From positions 1,453,501 through 1,517,500 of the forward strand of contig OY288107.1 in NCBI GenBank assembly GCA_958431225.1: 64,000 nt of DNA, in the 5' to 3' direction. The notes beneath the pieces were generated by a model. That model saw nothing but the letters and a program-made list of their open reading frames with translations. It was not told the DNA's origin and made no database searches. Position 1 is the first letter of the stretch. Each line of letters opens with the position of its first letter. This DNA comes from an uncultured Alphaproteobacteria bacterium (lineage in GTDB: Bacteria; Pseudomonadota; Alphaproteobacteria; Puniceispirillales; UBA1172). The translations under genes were made by a program, and so were the position numbers. Below are positions 37,584 through 47,225 of the stretch, in pieces.

Positions 37584-38936
37584 TTAATCATTTTGCTGAT
37601 TCGGTAAAAAATTTTCTTCAAGCCAGCGGATGGAGTATGCGCCTGATGCTATATCGGCGTCGCGCACTAATAGCCTGTGTAGGTCTAGTGAGGTGGGCAT
37701 GGGGGTGATGATGGTTTCGTCTAGGGCGCGGGTGAGGCGGGCTAGGCAGTGGGCGCGGGTGTCGCCATGGACGATGATTTTGGCAATCAGGCTGTCGTAA
37801 TCCGATGGGATGCGGTAGCCCGAATAAAGAAAACTATCCACGCGCACACCGGGGCCGCCCGGGGCGTGGAAATCTTTGACTGTGCCCGGGGTGGGTAGAA
37901 AGCTCGTGGGGTGTTCGGCGTTGATGCGGCATTCTATGGCGTGTCCGTTGAACCGCACCTCGTCTTGGGTGAATGATAGGGGGGCGCCACTGGCGATGTT
38001 GATTTGTTCCACGACTAAATCAATGCCGGTGATGGCTTCGGTGATGGGGTGTTCTACTTGTAGGCGTGTATTCATTTCAATGAAGAAAAATCCGCCGTCT
38101 TCGTAAAGGAATTCCATCGTGCCAAGCCCTAGATAGCCCATGGCGCGCGTGGCTTCGGCGGCGATTTTGCCTATTTCGGCGCGCTCTTTGGGCGTGAGGG
38201 CTGGCGACGGGGCTTCTTCAAGCAATTTTTGATGCCGCCGTTGCACCGAACATTCGCGCTCGCCTAAATGGGCGACATTGCCATGGGCATCGGCGATGAC
38301 TTGGATTTCAATGTGGCGCGGGTTGTCTAGGTAACGTTCTAGATACACCGTGTCATCGCCAAACGCGGCTTTGGCTTCACTGCGGGCGGAGGAAAAGGCT
38401 TCGGCTAGGTCATCTTGGCTGTTGGCGACTTTCATACCGCGCCCGCCGCCACCTGATGCGGCTTTGATTAGCACCGGATAGCCGATTTTGTCGGCGGTCT
38501 TGCGCGCCTCATCTAAATCGGCAATCGCGCCTTCTGAACCCGGCACTAGGGGGAGCCCGGCCTTAGCGGCGGTGCGTTTGGCTTCCACTTTATCCCCCAT
38601 GGCGGTGATATGTTCAATGCGTGGGCCGATAAAGGTGAGTCCGTGCGCGGCAACTACCCCGGCGAAATCGGCATTTTCCGAAAGAAAACCCACCCCGGGA
38701 TGGATAGCCTCCGCCCCGGTAATCGTGGCGGCAGAAATGAGGGCAGGGATATTGAGGTAAGATTGCGCCGATGCTGCCTCACCAATACATACCGATTCAT
38801 CCGCCAAGCGCACATGCATGGCATCGGTATCGGCGGTGGAATGGACGGCGACGGTGGCAATGCCCATATCTTGACACGCGCGCAATACCCGCAAAGCGAC
38901 ATCTCCGCGATTGGCAATGAGAATTTTTTTGAACAT
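37584..38936 (-). CDS. accC: Acetyl-CoA carboxylase biotin carboxylase subunit
   Basis: AccC carboxylates the biotin of AccB using ATP and bicarbonate, the first step of malonyl-CoA synthesis. The 450-residue length is standard. Motifs are FKKILIANRG at the N-terminus, the glycine-rich KAASGGGGRGMK loop, ERECSVQRRHQKLLEEAPS and EMNTRLQVEHPITE. The ATG at 38936 follows AGGA, 37 bp after accB. Its 3' third-position composition is A/C-rich. It was probably followed by aat before the inversion. Confidence 0.97.
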   Translation of the reverse strand: MFKKILIANRGDVALRVLRACQDMGIATVAVHSTADTDAMHVRLADESVCIGEAASAQSYLNIPALISAATITGAEAIHPGVGFLSENADFAGVVAAHGLTFIGPRIEHITAMGDKVEAKRTAAKAGLPLVPGSEGAIADLDEARKTADKIGYPVLIKAASGGGGRGMKVANSQDDLAEAFSSARSEAKAAFGDDTVYLERYLDNPRHIEIQVIADAHGNVAHLGERECSVQRRHQKLLEEAPSPALTPKERAEIGKIAAEATRAMGYLGLGTMEFLYEDGGFFFIEMNTRLQVEHPITEAITGIDLVVEQINIASGAPLSFTQDEVRFNGHAIECRINAEHPTSFLPTPGTVKDFHAPGGPGVRVDSFLYSGYRIPSDYDSLIAKIIVHGDTRAHCLARLTRALDETIITPMPTSLDLHRLLVRDADIASGAYSIRWLEENFLPNQQND

Positions 38937-38973
38937 GCTGTGGTTTCCTGGGCGTGGTTTTCTGAAATGGGCT

Positions 38974-39453
38974 TCAATCAATGACGATTAGCGCCTCGCC
39001 AAATTCCACTGGCTGGGCGTCTTCCACCAAAATCCGCCGCACCACCCCGCCGCTAGTGGCAGTGATGGGGTTCATGACTTTCATGGCTTCAATGATGAGT
39101 AGCGTTTGCCCGGCTTTTACCGAATCGCCCTCTTTGACAAAAGGCGCGGCGCCGGGTTCAGGCGCGAGATAAGCCCGCCCCACCATCGGCGAGGTGAGGG
39201 CATTTTCAGGGATGGCAGTTTCAGCGGCGGGCGCGGGTGCAGGTGCGGCGGCGGGTGCGGGTGCGGATGCAACAGGTGCGGATGCGGGCATCCTCCCGCC
39301 TTTGCTTAAGGATATGGATACATTTTCATCCTCAAATCTCAACCTTGTCAAAGCGGCTTCGTCCATGATATCGGCTAAGGCGCGCACGAGGCGGGTTTGT
39401 TGTTCGGTGCTGTCTTGTGTTTTGCTGGGCGTTTTTTTGGGTGCTTTGGACAT
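38974..39453 (-). CDS. accB: Biotin carboxyl carrier protein of acetyl-CoA carboxylase
   Basis: A 159-residue biotin carrier. The biotinylation motif EAMKVMN lies near residue 123 inside the C-terminal biotinyl domain. A Pro/Ala-rich flexible linker (about 57-80) joins it to an N-terminal domain. It sits between aroQ (15 bp upstream) and accC, the common alphaproteobacterial order. Confidence 0.95.
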   Translation of the reverse strand: MSKAPKKTPSKTQDSTEQQTRLVRALADIMDEAALTRLRFEDENVSISLSKGGRMPASAPVASAPAPAAAPAPAPAAETAIPENALTSPMVGRAYLAPEPGAAPFVKEGDSVKAGQTLLIIEAMKVMNPITATSGGVVRRILVEDAQPVEFGEALIVID

Positions 39454-39468
39454 GGGGGTGACTCCTTA

Positions 39469-39903
39469 TTATGCTAATTTAGCGGCAACGGCGCGGATGG
39501 CTAGGTGATATGAATCCGCACCGAAACCACAGATGACACCATCGGCAATATCGGCTAGATACGAATGGTGGCGAAATTCCTCGCGCGCAAAGATGTTGCT
39601 GAGGTGGATTTCAATTTTGATGCCGTCAAAAATCTGCAACGCATCGCGGAGGGCAATGGAAGTATGCGTCAGCCCCCCGGCATTGATGATAATGGCATCG
39701 GTGGCGGCGGTGTGGATGGCTTGGATGAGCTCGGATTCGGCATTGGATTGCATGAAGGTTAGCGCGATATTGTGTTCCTTGGCGGTGTTTTGGCATACGG
39801 ATTCTATATCGGCTAGGCTGGTCGCGCCGTAGATTTCAGGCTCGCGCGTGCCTAGCTGGTCTAGATTCGGGCCGTTGATGACTAGTGCTGAATGTGTCGC
39901 CAT
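39469..39903 (-). CDS. aroQ: 3-dehydroquinate dehydratase, type II
   Basis: AroQ dehydrates 3-dehydroquinate to 3-dehydroshikimate in the shikimate pathway. The 144-residue form is standard for type II. Motifs are NGPNLDQLGTREPEIYG, INAGGLTHTSIALRDAL, EIHLSNIFAREEFRHHS and GFGADSYHLAI. The start chosen is ATG 39903; another ATG at 39957 overlaps the DsbA-like gene stop (ATGA) and would add 18 residues. First gene of aroQ-accB-accC. Confidence 0.95.
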   Translation of the reverse strand: MATHSALVINGPNLDQLGTREPEIYGATSLADIESVCQNTAKEHNIALTFMQSNAESELIQAIHTAATDAIIINAGGLTHTSIALRDALQIFDGIKIEIHLSNIFAREEFRHHSYLADIADGVICGFGADSYHLAIRAVAAKLA

Positions 39904-39953
39904 GATGTGTTCGCTTTCTTTAACCTGTCCTATAACAGAATCATTGCTTGTTG

Positions 39954-40658
39954 TCATCCGCTACGTGCTAGGCGGATGGCTTTGCGAATCTGGGCTTTGC
40001 TGATGGCGCCGCGAATAATCTCATTGCCGATGATAAAACTAGGCGTGCCGGTGATGTTGAGCGCTTGCCCGATATTGCGATTCTGCACCAATTTTGCGGT
40101 GGTGGGGTCGTTGTCGCTTGCGTTAATGGTGAAATTGCTGATGCCGTGTTTGGTCGCTAATTCGGTTAGCATTTCGGGGGTGATTGCCCCCCGCCATTGC
40201 ATGAGCGCGTGATGGACGGGTTCAAATTTACCGATTTCGGCGGCGTGGAGGGCTAATCGCGCCGCCATCACCGAACTCTCTGCCAGAATCGGATATTCTT
40301 TGACGACTAGGCGGATATTGCCGTCATTTTCCACCACTTCCATGAGGTCAGCAAAAACGCGCTTGCAGAACCCGCAATTATAATCGCTGAATTCGTAAAT
40401 GGTGATGTCGCCTTGGGGGTTGCCGATGATGGTTTTGTCTTGTGCCGTTGAGAGTAGGTTGATGGTTTTGTTTTGGCTGAGGGTTATTAGGGCGTTTTCA
40501 ATGGCTTCGGGGTTGGCGGCGATATAGGCGGCGATGCGCGCATCAAGCCCCCCGCGATGCGTCTCCCGCCCCATGACAAAACCCCCCATAATAAAACCAA
40601 GAGCAAGTGCGGCAACCAATGCCAGCACCAATGCAATATATTTTTTTAAAAGTGTCAT
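39954..40658 (-). CDS. DsbA-family thiol-disulfide oxidoreductase
   Basis: A 234-residue membrane-anchored periplasmic thioredoxin-like protein. Residues 5-30 form a membrane anchor or signal. The active site is CGFC (Cys95, Cys98) after IYEFSDYN, and the cis-proline loop is GTPSFII. It is of the Com1/DsbG-like DSBA subfamily and likely acts on disulfides of exported proteins. The start chosen is ATG 40658, eight bases from GGAG; ATG 40664 is too close to that site. The M48 protease gene ends 11 bp upstream. Confidence 0.88.
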   Translation of the reverse strand: MTLLKKYIALVLALVAALALGFIMGGFVMGRETHRGGLDARIAAYIAANPEAIENALITLSQNKTINLLSTAQDKTIIGNPQGDITIYEFSDYNCGFCKRVFADLMEVVENDGNIRLVVKEYPILAESSVMAARLALHAAEIGKFEPVHHALMQWRGAITPEMLTELATKHGISNFTINASDNDPTTAKLVQNRNIGQALNITGTPSFIIGNEIIRGAISKAQIRKAIRLARSG

Positions 40659-40669
40659 TTTCATTTCTC

Positions 40670-41992
40670 CTAATGTTCGGTGGCGGTGATGATATCAAGG
40701 GCTAGTTGTTGTTGAAAGGCATCTGCCTGTTGGTGGTTTTTCGCGCGCGTGGCGAGTTGCTTGGCTAGTTTCGGTTTCCTTAACATAAGCGCGCGTTCTG
40801 CCAAAATCAAATCCGCATCCACCACCCGCCCGGCGCGCCCATAGGTGATGCCTAATTGGTGTTTGGCGAACGCCCATTTTGGCTCAAGGCGGTTGGCTTC
40901 TTCCAATAAAGGGATGGCGGCGTTGAGGCTATCTTGGTCGCCTTGATTGAGCAATGCCCGCCCTAGCGATAGCAAAATCTGCCCGCGATTTACGTGCTTG
41001 GGTAAGTGTTCAAGGCTGGCACGAAACGCCTCCACCGCCTCTGCCGTGCGCCCTGCCGATAGCAATATCTCGCCTTTGAATTCATGATAAAAGGGATTGG
41101 TGGGCTCGGCGGTGATACGCGCATCCATCAATTCCAATGCGAAATCCACATCGCTGAGGCGGAAGGCGGCGATGGCGGTGGCGAATGGGCTATCATCGGT
41201 GCGGATGAGCGTCTGATTCGGCGGGTCAGTCCATGCGCGCAATTTGGCTTTGATGCGTTTGAATTCAGCGACCAATGACGGCGGTGGCGGGGTAGATTCG
41301 CTGGCTAGGGCGTGATTCAAGAATACAATGCTCCGTTCGTGCGCGCCCGGGTGGGTTTGGTAGTATTGCGATTGGCGGTTGGCGGGGAGTAGGCGTTGCT
41401 TGGCAAGACGGCTCATCAGATTCGCCATGGGTTGTAGCGAATAGCCCTGTTCCGCCATTAAACGTATTGCCCATTCATCGGCTTCGGCTTCATCTTGGCG
41501 CGATTGTTTGGTGATGATGCGGAGGTTTTGGTCCGCCCCGCCAATCGCCGCCCCTATCGCCGCCTCGCCATGCCCCGATGCGCTGAGGGCGATGGCGGCG
41601 GCAACCCCCAAGACGCTGGCAAGGGCGGCATCGCTGGCGGTTTGCGCGCGTCCGGGGACGTGTCCTGAAGCTAGATGCCCGATTTCATGCGCTAATACGC
41701 CTGCTACTTCATAGACCGAGGCGGCTTCAAGAATCAGCCCGCTATGGACGAAAATGGTGTTCTCGCCGGTGATGAAGGCATTGAAGCTCGGGTCAATGAT
41801 GATGCGAATCTGTAAATCATCGGCTAGCCCGGCTTGTTGTGCCATGGGGCGGGCTAACCCTAATAGGTGGCTTTCAATTTCGGTATCGCGGATGCTCTTG
41901 AAACCTTGCGCTTCGGCAATGCTGACAATGCCGATAAGCGCGCCTAGCCACAGCACAAAAAATCCGCGAAAGTATATTCCTTTACAAAGCAT
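40670..41992 (-). CDS. M48-family metalloprotease with TPR repeats (BepA-like)
   Basis: A 440-residue periplasmic protein. Residues 1-28 are a signal peptide. The zinc site is HEIGH (His102, Glu103, His106) with the third ligand in EAEADEWAI. The C-terminal half (about 270-430) has TPR-like helices, as in BepA/YfgC, which handles outer membrane proteins such as LptD. It lies just upstream of a DsbA-like gene, which fits a shared envelope-quality role. It is divergent from the aminotransferase. Confidence 0.9.
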   Translation of the reverse strand: MLCKGIYFRGFFVLWLGALIGIVSIAEAQGFKSIRDTEIESHLLGLARPMAQQAGLADDLQIRIIIDPSFNAFITGENTIFVHSGLILEAASVYEVAGVLAHEIGHLASGHVPGRAQTASDAALASVLGVAAAIALSASGHGEAAIGAAIGGADQNLRIITKQSRQDEAEADEWAIRLMAEQGYSLQPMANLMSRLAKQRLLPANRQSQYYQTHPGAHERSIVFLNHALASESTPPPPSLVAEFKRIKAKLRAWTDPPNQTLIRTDDSPFATAIAAFRLSDVDFALELMDARITAEPTNPFYHEFKGEILLSAGRTAEAVEAFRASLEHLPKHVNRGQILLSLGRALLNQGDQDSLNAAIPLLEEANRLEPKWAFAKHQLGITYGRAGRVVDADLILAERALMLRKPKLAKQLATRAKNHQQADAFQQQLALDIITATEH

Positions 41993-42051
41993 CTCAATTT
42001 CTATCTTATACGGGTTTGGGCGAAAAGATAGATGAAAAGAAAGGTAAGATT

Positions 42052-43221
42052 ATGGCACTGCGTATTTCTGCGCGTTCAGAACTTCCGCCCTTTATGGTGA
42101 TGGATGTGGTGGAAAAGGCGGAAGCGATGCAAGCATCTACGCATGAGGTGTTGCGGATGGAGATGGGGCAACCCGCATCCCTGCCCCCGCAAGCGGCACT
42201 GGCGGCACTGCAACGCTATATTGATGACCCCCGCGCCCATAGTTATACGCTATCGCGGGGGATTACGCCCTTGCGTCAAGCCATCGCCCGCCACTATAAA
42301 CGTTGGTATGACCTAGTGATTGACCCTGACCAAATTTTGATAACTATGGGGTCGTCGGTTGGGTTTTTGATGGCGTTTTTGACGTGTTTTGATGCCGGGG
42401 CGCGTATTGCTATGACGGTGCCCGGCTATTCGGCTTATCGCAATTTGATGCTGTCGGCGTCGCTTGAGCCGATGTTGATTGATGTTTATGCCGAAGATGA
42501 TTGGCGGTTGAGTGTGGAAAAATTGGCAGCACTATCCCCTCGCCCTGATGGGTTGTTGATTGCTAATCCGGCGAATCCGACTGGCGTGGCGTTATCGGGT
42601 GCGGAGGTGGAGGCGATTGCGAAATGGTGCGAGGCCAATGGCGTGCGCCTCATTTCCGATGAAATTTATCACGGCATCCATTTCGGCGCGGCCGGGCATT
42701 GTGCGCGTCAGTATGCTAGTTCCGCTTTGGTTTTGAATTCATTTTCAAAATATTTTGCTATGACCGGGCATCGGATTGGCTGGATTATTGCCCCTGATGA
42801 TTTGGTTGACCCCCTTGACCGCCTTGGGCAGAATAGTTTTATTTCTGCCAATGCCCTGTCGCAGATGGCGGCGGCGGCGGCGCTGGATGACCCTGATAGT
42901 TATCGGCAAATGGATGAATATGTGGCGCGTTATCGCATCAATCGTGATTTATTGCTGGCGCGCCTGCCCGAAAAATTGCTGGGGCAGTTCCCTTACCCTG
43001 ATGGCGGGTTTTATATCTATGCCGATACGCGCGCGCTCAGTGCCGATAGTGCGGTGCTGTCAAATCGCTTTTTGGATGAGTTATCCATTTCGGTGACGCC
43101 GGGCTGTGATTTTGATGAAAGGTTGGGGCATTTATACACGCGCCTGTCCTTCGCCGGCTCTACCGAGGATATGGCAGAGGCGGCGCAACGTCTCAGTGAT
43201 TGGGTGGCGCAAAACGCGTGA
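42052..43221 (+). CDS. Class I/II PLP-dependent aminotransferase
   Basis: A 389-residue fold-type I aminotransferase. The PLP lysine is in NSFSKYFAMTGHRIGW, and ANPANPTG, SDEIYHGI and a C-terminal Arg in YTRLSFAGS are visible. The amino acid substrate cannot be fixed from sequence; AspC-like or MalY/PatB-like annotations are both plausible. The start chosen is ATG 42052 after AAGGTAAG; a further upstream TTG frame is unlikely. It is convergent with rne, with 4 bp between stops. Confidence 0.85.
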   Translation: MALRISARSELPPFMVMDVVEKAEAMQASTHEVLRMEMGQPASLPPQAALAALQRYIDDPRAHSYTLSRGITPLRQAIARHYKRWYDLVIDPDQILITMGSSVGFLMAFLTCFDAGARIAMTVPGYSAYRNLMLSASLEPMLIDVYAEDDWRLSVEKLAALSPRPDGLLIANPANPTGVALSGAEVEAIAKWCEANGVRLISDEIYHGIHFGAAGHCARQYASSALVLNSFSKYFAMTGHRIGWIIAPDDLVDPLDRLGQNSFISANALSQMAAAAALDDPDSYRQMDEYVARYRINRDLLLARLPEKLLGQFPYPDGGFYIYADTRALSADSAVLSNRFLDELSISVTPGCDFDERLGHLYTRLSFAGSTEDMAEAAQRLSDWVAQNA

Positions 43222-43225
43222 ATGA

Positions 43226-45328
43226 TTAGCGCGACCACCACCCTTGCTTTTTCTTGTTGCCATTGTCGGCATTGACATCCACCACCTGAATATCCGCCGA
43301 GGTAGCACTTTTGCGGGTGGCTTTCGTGTCGGCTTTTGCGGGTGCTTTTTTGCTGGCACGTTTAGGTGCGGGGGTTTCGGCACTATCCGCATCATCAGTT
43401 TTTTTGCGCCGACCCTGTGAAGATTTGGCGGCAGGTTTCGGTGCGTCCTCTGTTTTCGCAGGGGTTTCCGCATTATCAGTATTTTCGGGGGCTTTTTTCT
43501 GGCGACCGCGTGTAGGTTTGGGTGCGTCCTCTTTGGGTGCTTCAACCGCATCATCCGTTTTTTCGGGGGTCTTCTTACGCCGTCCGCGTTTCGGTTTAGG
43601 GGCTTCCTCATTAGCGACGACTTCCTCTTTCGCTTCCGCTTTCGCCTCATCAGGGCGGTTTGATTTGCCCCCGCGCCGATTGCGCCGACGCCGTTTGGGT
43701 TTGCCGTCTTTGTCATCAGCATTTGGGGCATTTGAGGTGCTTGCTGTCTCGCCGTCAAAACGCACATCGGTGCCGAGCAAATGCGCGTCGGGTTCTAAAA
43801 TGATTGTCATTTTGTGGCGGTCTTCTAGTGCGCTGATGGCGGCGCGGTTGTGGTTCAAAATATAAAGTGCCACCGGACTTGCCATGCCTACCACCAATTT
43901 GGCGCGGGATTTGCGCGCGATTTCGCTTTCAATCTGCCCCAGCACCGCCATTGCGACGCCTTCCATGGATTGAATGCGCCCACTGCCTTGGCAATGGGGG
44001 CAGGGGTCCGCCATACTCTCGCTCAAACTTGGGCGGAGGCGTTGGCGCGACATTTCTAGCAAGCCGAATTGGCTGATGCTACCGGTTTGCACGCGCGCGC
44101 GGTCTTGTTTTAGGGCTTCATTGAGTTTTGCTTCAATGGTGTGGCGATTGCGATTGACCTCCATATCAATGAAATCAATGACAATTAAGCCCGACAAATC
44201 GCGCAATTTTAACTGACGCGCGATTTCCACCGCTGCCTCTAAATTGGTTTTGAGCGCGGTTTCTTCAATGTTGCGGAGTTGCGTGGCTTTGCCCGAATTG
44301 ACATCAATCGCCACCAAAGCCTCGGTTTGATTGATGACAATATAACCCCCGGATTTGAGCGTGACTTCGGGCAGGTGCATTTCTGCCAAGCGTGGCTCTA
44401 CTTGATAGGTTTGGAGCAGATGCTGTGCCTTATCGGTGTGTTCAATGACTTTTTTCACATGGCTCGGCATGAGGTTTTTCATGTGCGTGCGCGCGGCGAG
44501 ATAGGCGTCATGCCCTTCCACAATCACCTCATCCACCTCAGCAGTGTAATAATCGCGCACCGCCCGTTTGATGAGATTGGCTTCCTCATGGATGAGGGCG
44601 GGGGCTTCGGATTCCAGCGTGGTTTTGCGAATTTCATCCCATTGGCGCATCAGATAATTATGGTCGCGGGTGATTTCCGCCTTGGTGCGTTTCGCCCCTG
44701 CCGTGCGCACAATCACCGCCATCCCTGTCGGCACTTTTAGATCGGCGATGATTTTTTTGAGTTTCTTGCGGTCGGCATCGCCACTGATTTTACGGCTAAT
44801 CCCGCCGCGATGATAGGTGTTCGGCATCAAAACACAATAACGTCCCGCCAAAGATAGATAGGTGGTTACCGCCGCACCTTTGGTGCCACGTTCCTCTTTC
44901 ACCACCTGAATCAGCAGAATCTGACGGCGTGAGATGACCTCTTGGATGGTGTAATGACGGCGGAAACGTTCAAAGCGTTTTTTGCGCATGCGTTCATCAT
45001 CGGCATCAAAGCCTTCGCTATCATCCTCGCCTGATTCGGCATTAGCGCGTTCTTCTGCGAGCAATTTTTCGCGGTCTTCTATCGGGATGCGGTAGTAATC
45101 CGGGTGGATTTCGCTGAATGCTAGAAACCCTTGGCGGTTGCCGCCATATTCGACGAATGCTGCCTGTAAAGACGGCTCAACCCGCGTTACTTTCGCTAGA
45201 TAAACATTGCCGCGGAGTTGCTTGCGGTGGCTGGTTTCGTAGTCAATATCCTCAATGGTGTCGTTGTTGAGAAGGACAACACGTGTTTCGTCGTGACGCT
45301 GGGCGTCGATGAGTATTTTTTTGGTCAT
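43226..45328 (-). CDS. rne: Ribonuclease E/G
   Basis: A 700-residue endoribonuclease central to mRNA decay and rRNA maturation. An S1 domain with an acidic insertion covers about 35-140, and the catalytic RNase H-like region follows, with VAIDVNSGKAT and VIDFIDM carrying catalytic aspartates. The zinc-link motif DPCPHCQGSGR joins dimers. The last 150 residues are low-complexity Lys/Pro/Glu repeats (PKPTRGRQKKAPE and similar) and end GWWSR, as in alphaproteobacterial RNase E scaffolds. The start chosen is ATG 45328 after GAGAAAG. A long structured leader precedes it, which fits leader-based autoregulation as known for enterobacterial rne. Confidence 0.95.
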   Translation of the reverse strand: MTKKILIDAQRHDETRVVLLNNDTIEDIDYETSHRKQLRGNVYLAKVTRVEPSLQAAFVEYGGNRQGFLAFSEIHPDYYRIPIEDREKLLAEERANAESGEDDSEGFDADDERMRKKRFERFRRHYTIQEVISRRQILLIQVVKEERGTKGAAVTTYLSLAGRYCVLMPNTYHRGGISRKISGDADRKKLKKIIADLKVPTGMAVIVRTAGAKRTKAEITRDHNYLMRQWDEIRKTTLESEAPALIHEEANLIKRAVRDYYTAEVDEVIVEGHDAYLAARTHMKNLMPSHVKKVIEHTDKAQHLLQTYQVEPRLAEMHLPEVTLKSGGYIVINQTEALVAIDVNSGKATQLRNIEETALKTNLEAAVEIARQLKLRDLSGLIVIDFIDMEVNRNRHTIEAKLNEALKQDRARVQTGSISQFGLLEMSRQRLRPSLSESMADPCPHCQGSGRIQSMEGVAMAVLGQIESEIARKSRAKLVVGMASPVALYILNHNRAAISALEDRHKMTIILEPDAHLLGTDVRFDGETASTSNAPNADDKDGKPKRRRRNRRGGKSNRPDEAKAEAKEEVVANEEAPKPKRGRRKKTPEKTDDAVEAPKEDAPKPTRGRQKKAPENTDNAETPAKTEDAPKPAAKSSQGRRKKTDDADSAETPAPKRASKKAPAKADTKATRKSATSADIQVVDVNADNGNKKKQGWWSR

Positions 45329-45793
45329 AGATAGAACTTTCTCTGTCGCCGACACCTGCCCCGCTTGTTGAAAGTGGCAGTTGTGGCGTGTGAATCCGAT
45401 GGGAGGTTCTAGCACTGCAAGGCTGTTTTGATAAAAGCAAGTCTGATAGCCCTGAAAACATGATTTGAACCTTTCCTATAAGATGTAAGGGCAGTGCCCT
45501 TATCGGTGTTGCATTGGGCTGAGGGATTTTGTCCCCCCTCAGCGCGGTTTGTTGTCGCGTCCGCGGGTGTTCCGACTCCCCAAAAATAATGCCAAAAACA
45601 TATTGGTAAAAACATATTGGCAAAACAGGGTCGGTTCAGCATCCGCGGGGCTTCTAGAAGGTTAATTTTCCTAAAAACTTTCCAGAAAGAATTTCATTCT
45701 TTTTGCACTATATCTTTTTGTGAAACAATATACAATGAAAAATACGTAATATATGATGGATAAAAATGAACTATGATGAATATGAGGAGCAAT
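45329..45793. promoter_or_regulatory. rne leader / rne-amidase divergent intergenic region
   Basis: This 465-bp stretch has no gene. It holds a perfect 7-bp hairpin, TAAGGGC-AGT-GCCCTTA (45486-45502), a second 7-bp stem GCTGAGG/CCTCAGC (45518-45524 and 45537-45543), and two adjacent copies of AAAAACATATTGG (45594-45606 and 45608-45620). The part next to the amidase gene is AT-rich. The hairpins lie on the rne side and could belong to a long 5' untranslated region. The direct repeats could be protein binding sites. Confidence 0.5.
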
Positions 45794-47149
45794 ATGAGGC
45801 GGGGGATGGCGTTAGCGCGCATCATTGGGGCGTTTTTTTTGTTGCTGGCATGTGCGGTGCGCTTGGCTGTGGCGGAGGCACCGCAGATTAATGGCGTGCG
45901 TAGCGGTCAGTTAGATGATGCCTCGCGCCTTGTTATTGAGACATCACAGCATTTACCCATTTCCTTATTCTTGCTGGCAGAGCCGTATCGTTTGGTGGTG
46001 GATTTCCCCGCAAGCCGTTGGCGTGTTGACGCAAAAGCAGAGGCGGGGAAATTATCCGCGCCTTTATTCAAAGGCTATCGATTCGGTGCGCCTCAGCCGG
46101 AGACCTCGCGCCTAGTCATTGATTTAGACACCGCCGCCGTGCCTGAACAGATTTTCTGGTTGCCCCCGCAAGATGGACGGCATCGGCTCGTCATTGATGT
46201 GGTCGCACGGGGGGAAACAGCGTTCCGCATCGCCGCACAAGGGCTATTAGCGAATCAGAAACAGGGATTTTTCACCATTCCCGAACCGACAAAACGTAAA
46301 GCGGGTGCGGTGCCTCTGCCCCGCCCGCGTCCAACGCCTGCCGCCCCCGCCCTTGCTAGCAATAATGCCAAAGCCATTAAAGGTGTGCCTATCCCGCCGC
46401 CGCGCCCGCTTGCCGCCAATAATGCAACTAGTCGGGCATCGCCACGTTGGGTGGTGTTTGTTGATCCCGGGCATGGGGGCAAAGACCCGGGCGCGATTAG
46501 CGTCAATGGGCATCACGAAAAAGATATCACGCTAAAAGCCGCGCACGAACTCGCCAAACAACTAGAAGCCACCGGACGCATTAAGGTGGTGCTATCGCGG
46601 CGGGGGGATAAATATCTGCGCTTGCGTCAACGTATCGCTTTGGCACGTATGAATCGGGCGGATGTGTTTATCTCGCTCCATGCCGATGCCGCGCCTTCAT
46701 CTAAAGCGCGCGGGGTTTCGGTTTTTACCTTGTCGGATAAGGCTTCGGATAAAGAGGCGGAATTGCTGGCGCGGCGCGAAAATAAAGTGGATTTGATTGA
46801 TGGTGCCGATTTAGGTTCGGTTGACCCCGAAATCACGCCAGTTTTGTTAGGGATTTTCCAACGCGAGACCAAGAATCAATCCTCTATGTTGGCGGGCAGG
46901 ATGCTGATGGCTTTTGATGATTTGCCGACGCGAAAACGCGGGCATCGGTTTGCTGGTTTTGCGGTGCTGAAATCGCCTGATATTCCATCGGTGCTGGTGG
47001 AAATGGGGTTTTTGACGAATAAACAGGATGAACGCTATCTGCTTGATGCAAATTATCGGCGGCAGATTATGCAGCGGGTAACTAGGGCGGTGGTGGCGTT
47101 TTTAGAGGCCTCGCGCCCACCTTTGCCGAATGTGCTGGCAACAAATTGA
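45794..47149 (+). CDS. amiC: N-acetylmuramoyl-L-alanine amidase (AmiC type)
   Basis: A 451-residue periplasmic amidase that cleaves the bond between MurNAc and L-Ala, splitting septal peptidoglycan. The signal peptide ends near AEA (residue about 29). An AMIN domain follows (about 35-130), then a Pro-rich linker, then the Amidase_3 domain. Zinc ligands and catalytic residues appear in VDPGHGGKDPG, HHEKDITLKAA, ISLHADA and VLVEMGFLTN. GAGGAG at 45784-45789 precedes ATG 45794; ATG 45773 would add seven residues. mrcA follows after 76 bp on the same strand. Confidence 0.92.
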   Translation: MRRGMALARIIGAFFLLLACAVRLAVAEAPQINGVRSGQLDDASRLVIETSQHLPISLFLLAEPYRLVVDFPASRWRVDAKAEAGKLSAPLFKGYRFGAPQPETSRLVIDLDTAAVPEQIFWLPPQDGRHRLVIDVVARGETAFRIAAQGLLANQKQGFFTIPEPTKRKAGAVPLPRPRPTPAAPALASNNAKAIKGVPIPPPRPLAANNATSRASPRWVVFVDPGHGGKDPGAISVNGHHEKDITLKAAHELAKQLEATGRIKVVLSRRGDKYLRLRQRIALARMNRADVFISLHADAAPSSKARGVSVFTLSDKASDKEAELLARRENKVDLIDGADLGSVDPEITPVLLGIFQRETKNQSSMLAGRMLMAFDDLPTRKRGHRFAGFAVLKSPDIPSVLVEMGFLTNKQDERYLLDANYRRQIMQRVTRAVVAFLEASRPPLPNVLATN

Positions 47150-47225
47150 CAAGCCATTGCGCGCATGCCAAAAAACCGCCATTTTTACAAAATAGACTGC
47201 CAGCAGAAACATTGAGGATATAGTT

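Noticed and set aside
43132-43767. Minus-strand open frame of 211 codons at the end of rne
   Set aside because: It is a frame shadow of the low-complexity Lys/Pro repeats of RNase E and is almost all Arg, Lys and Pro.
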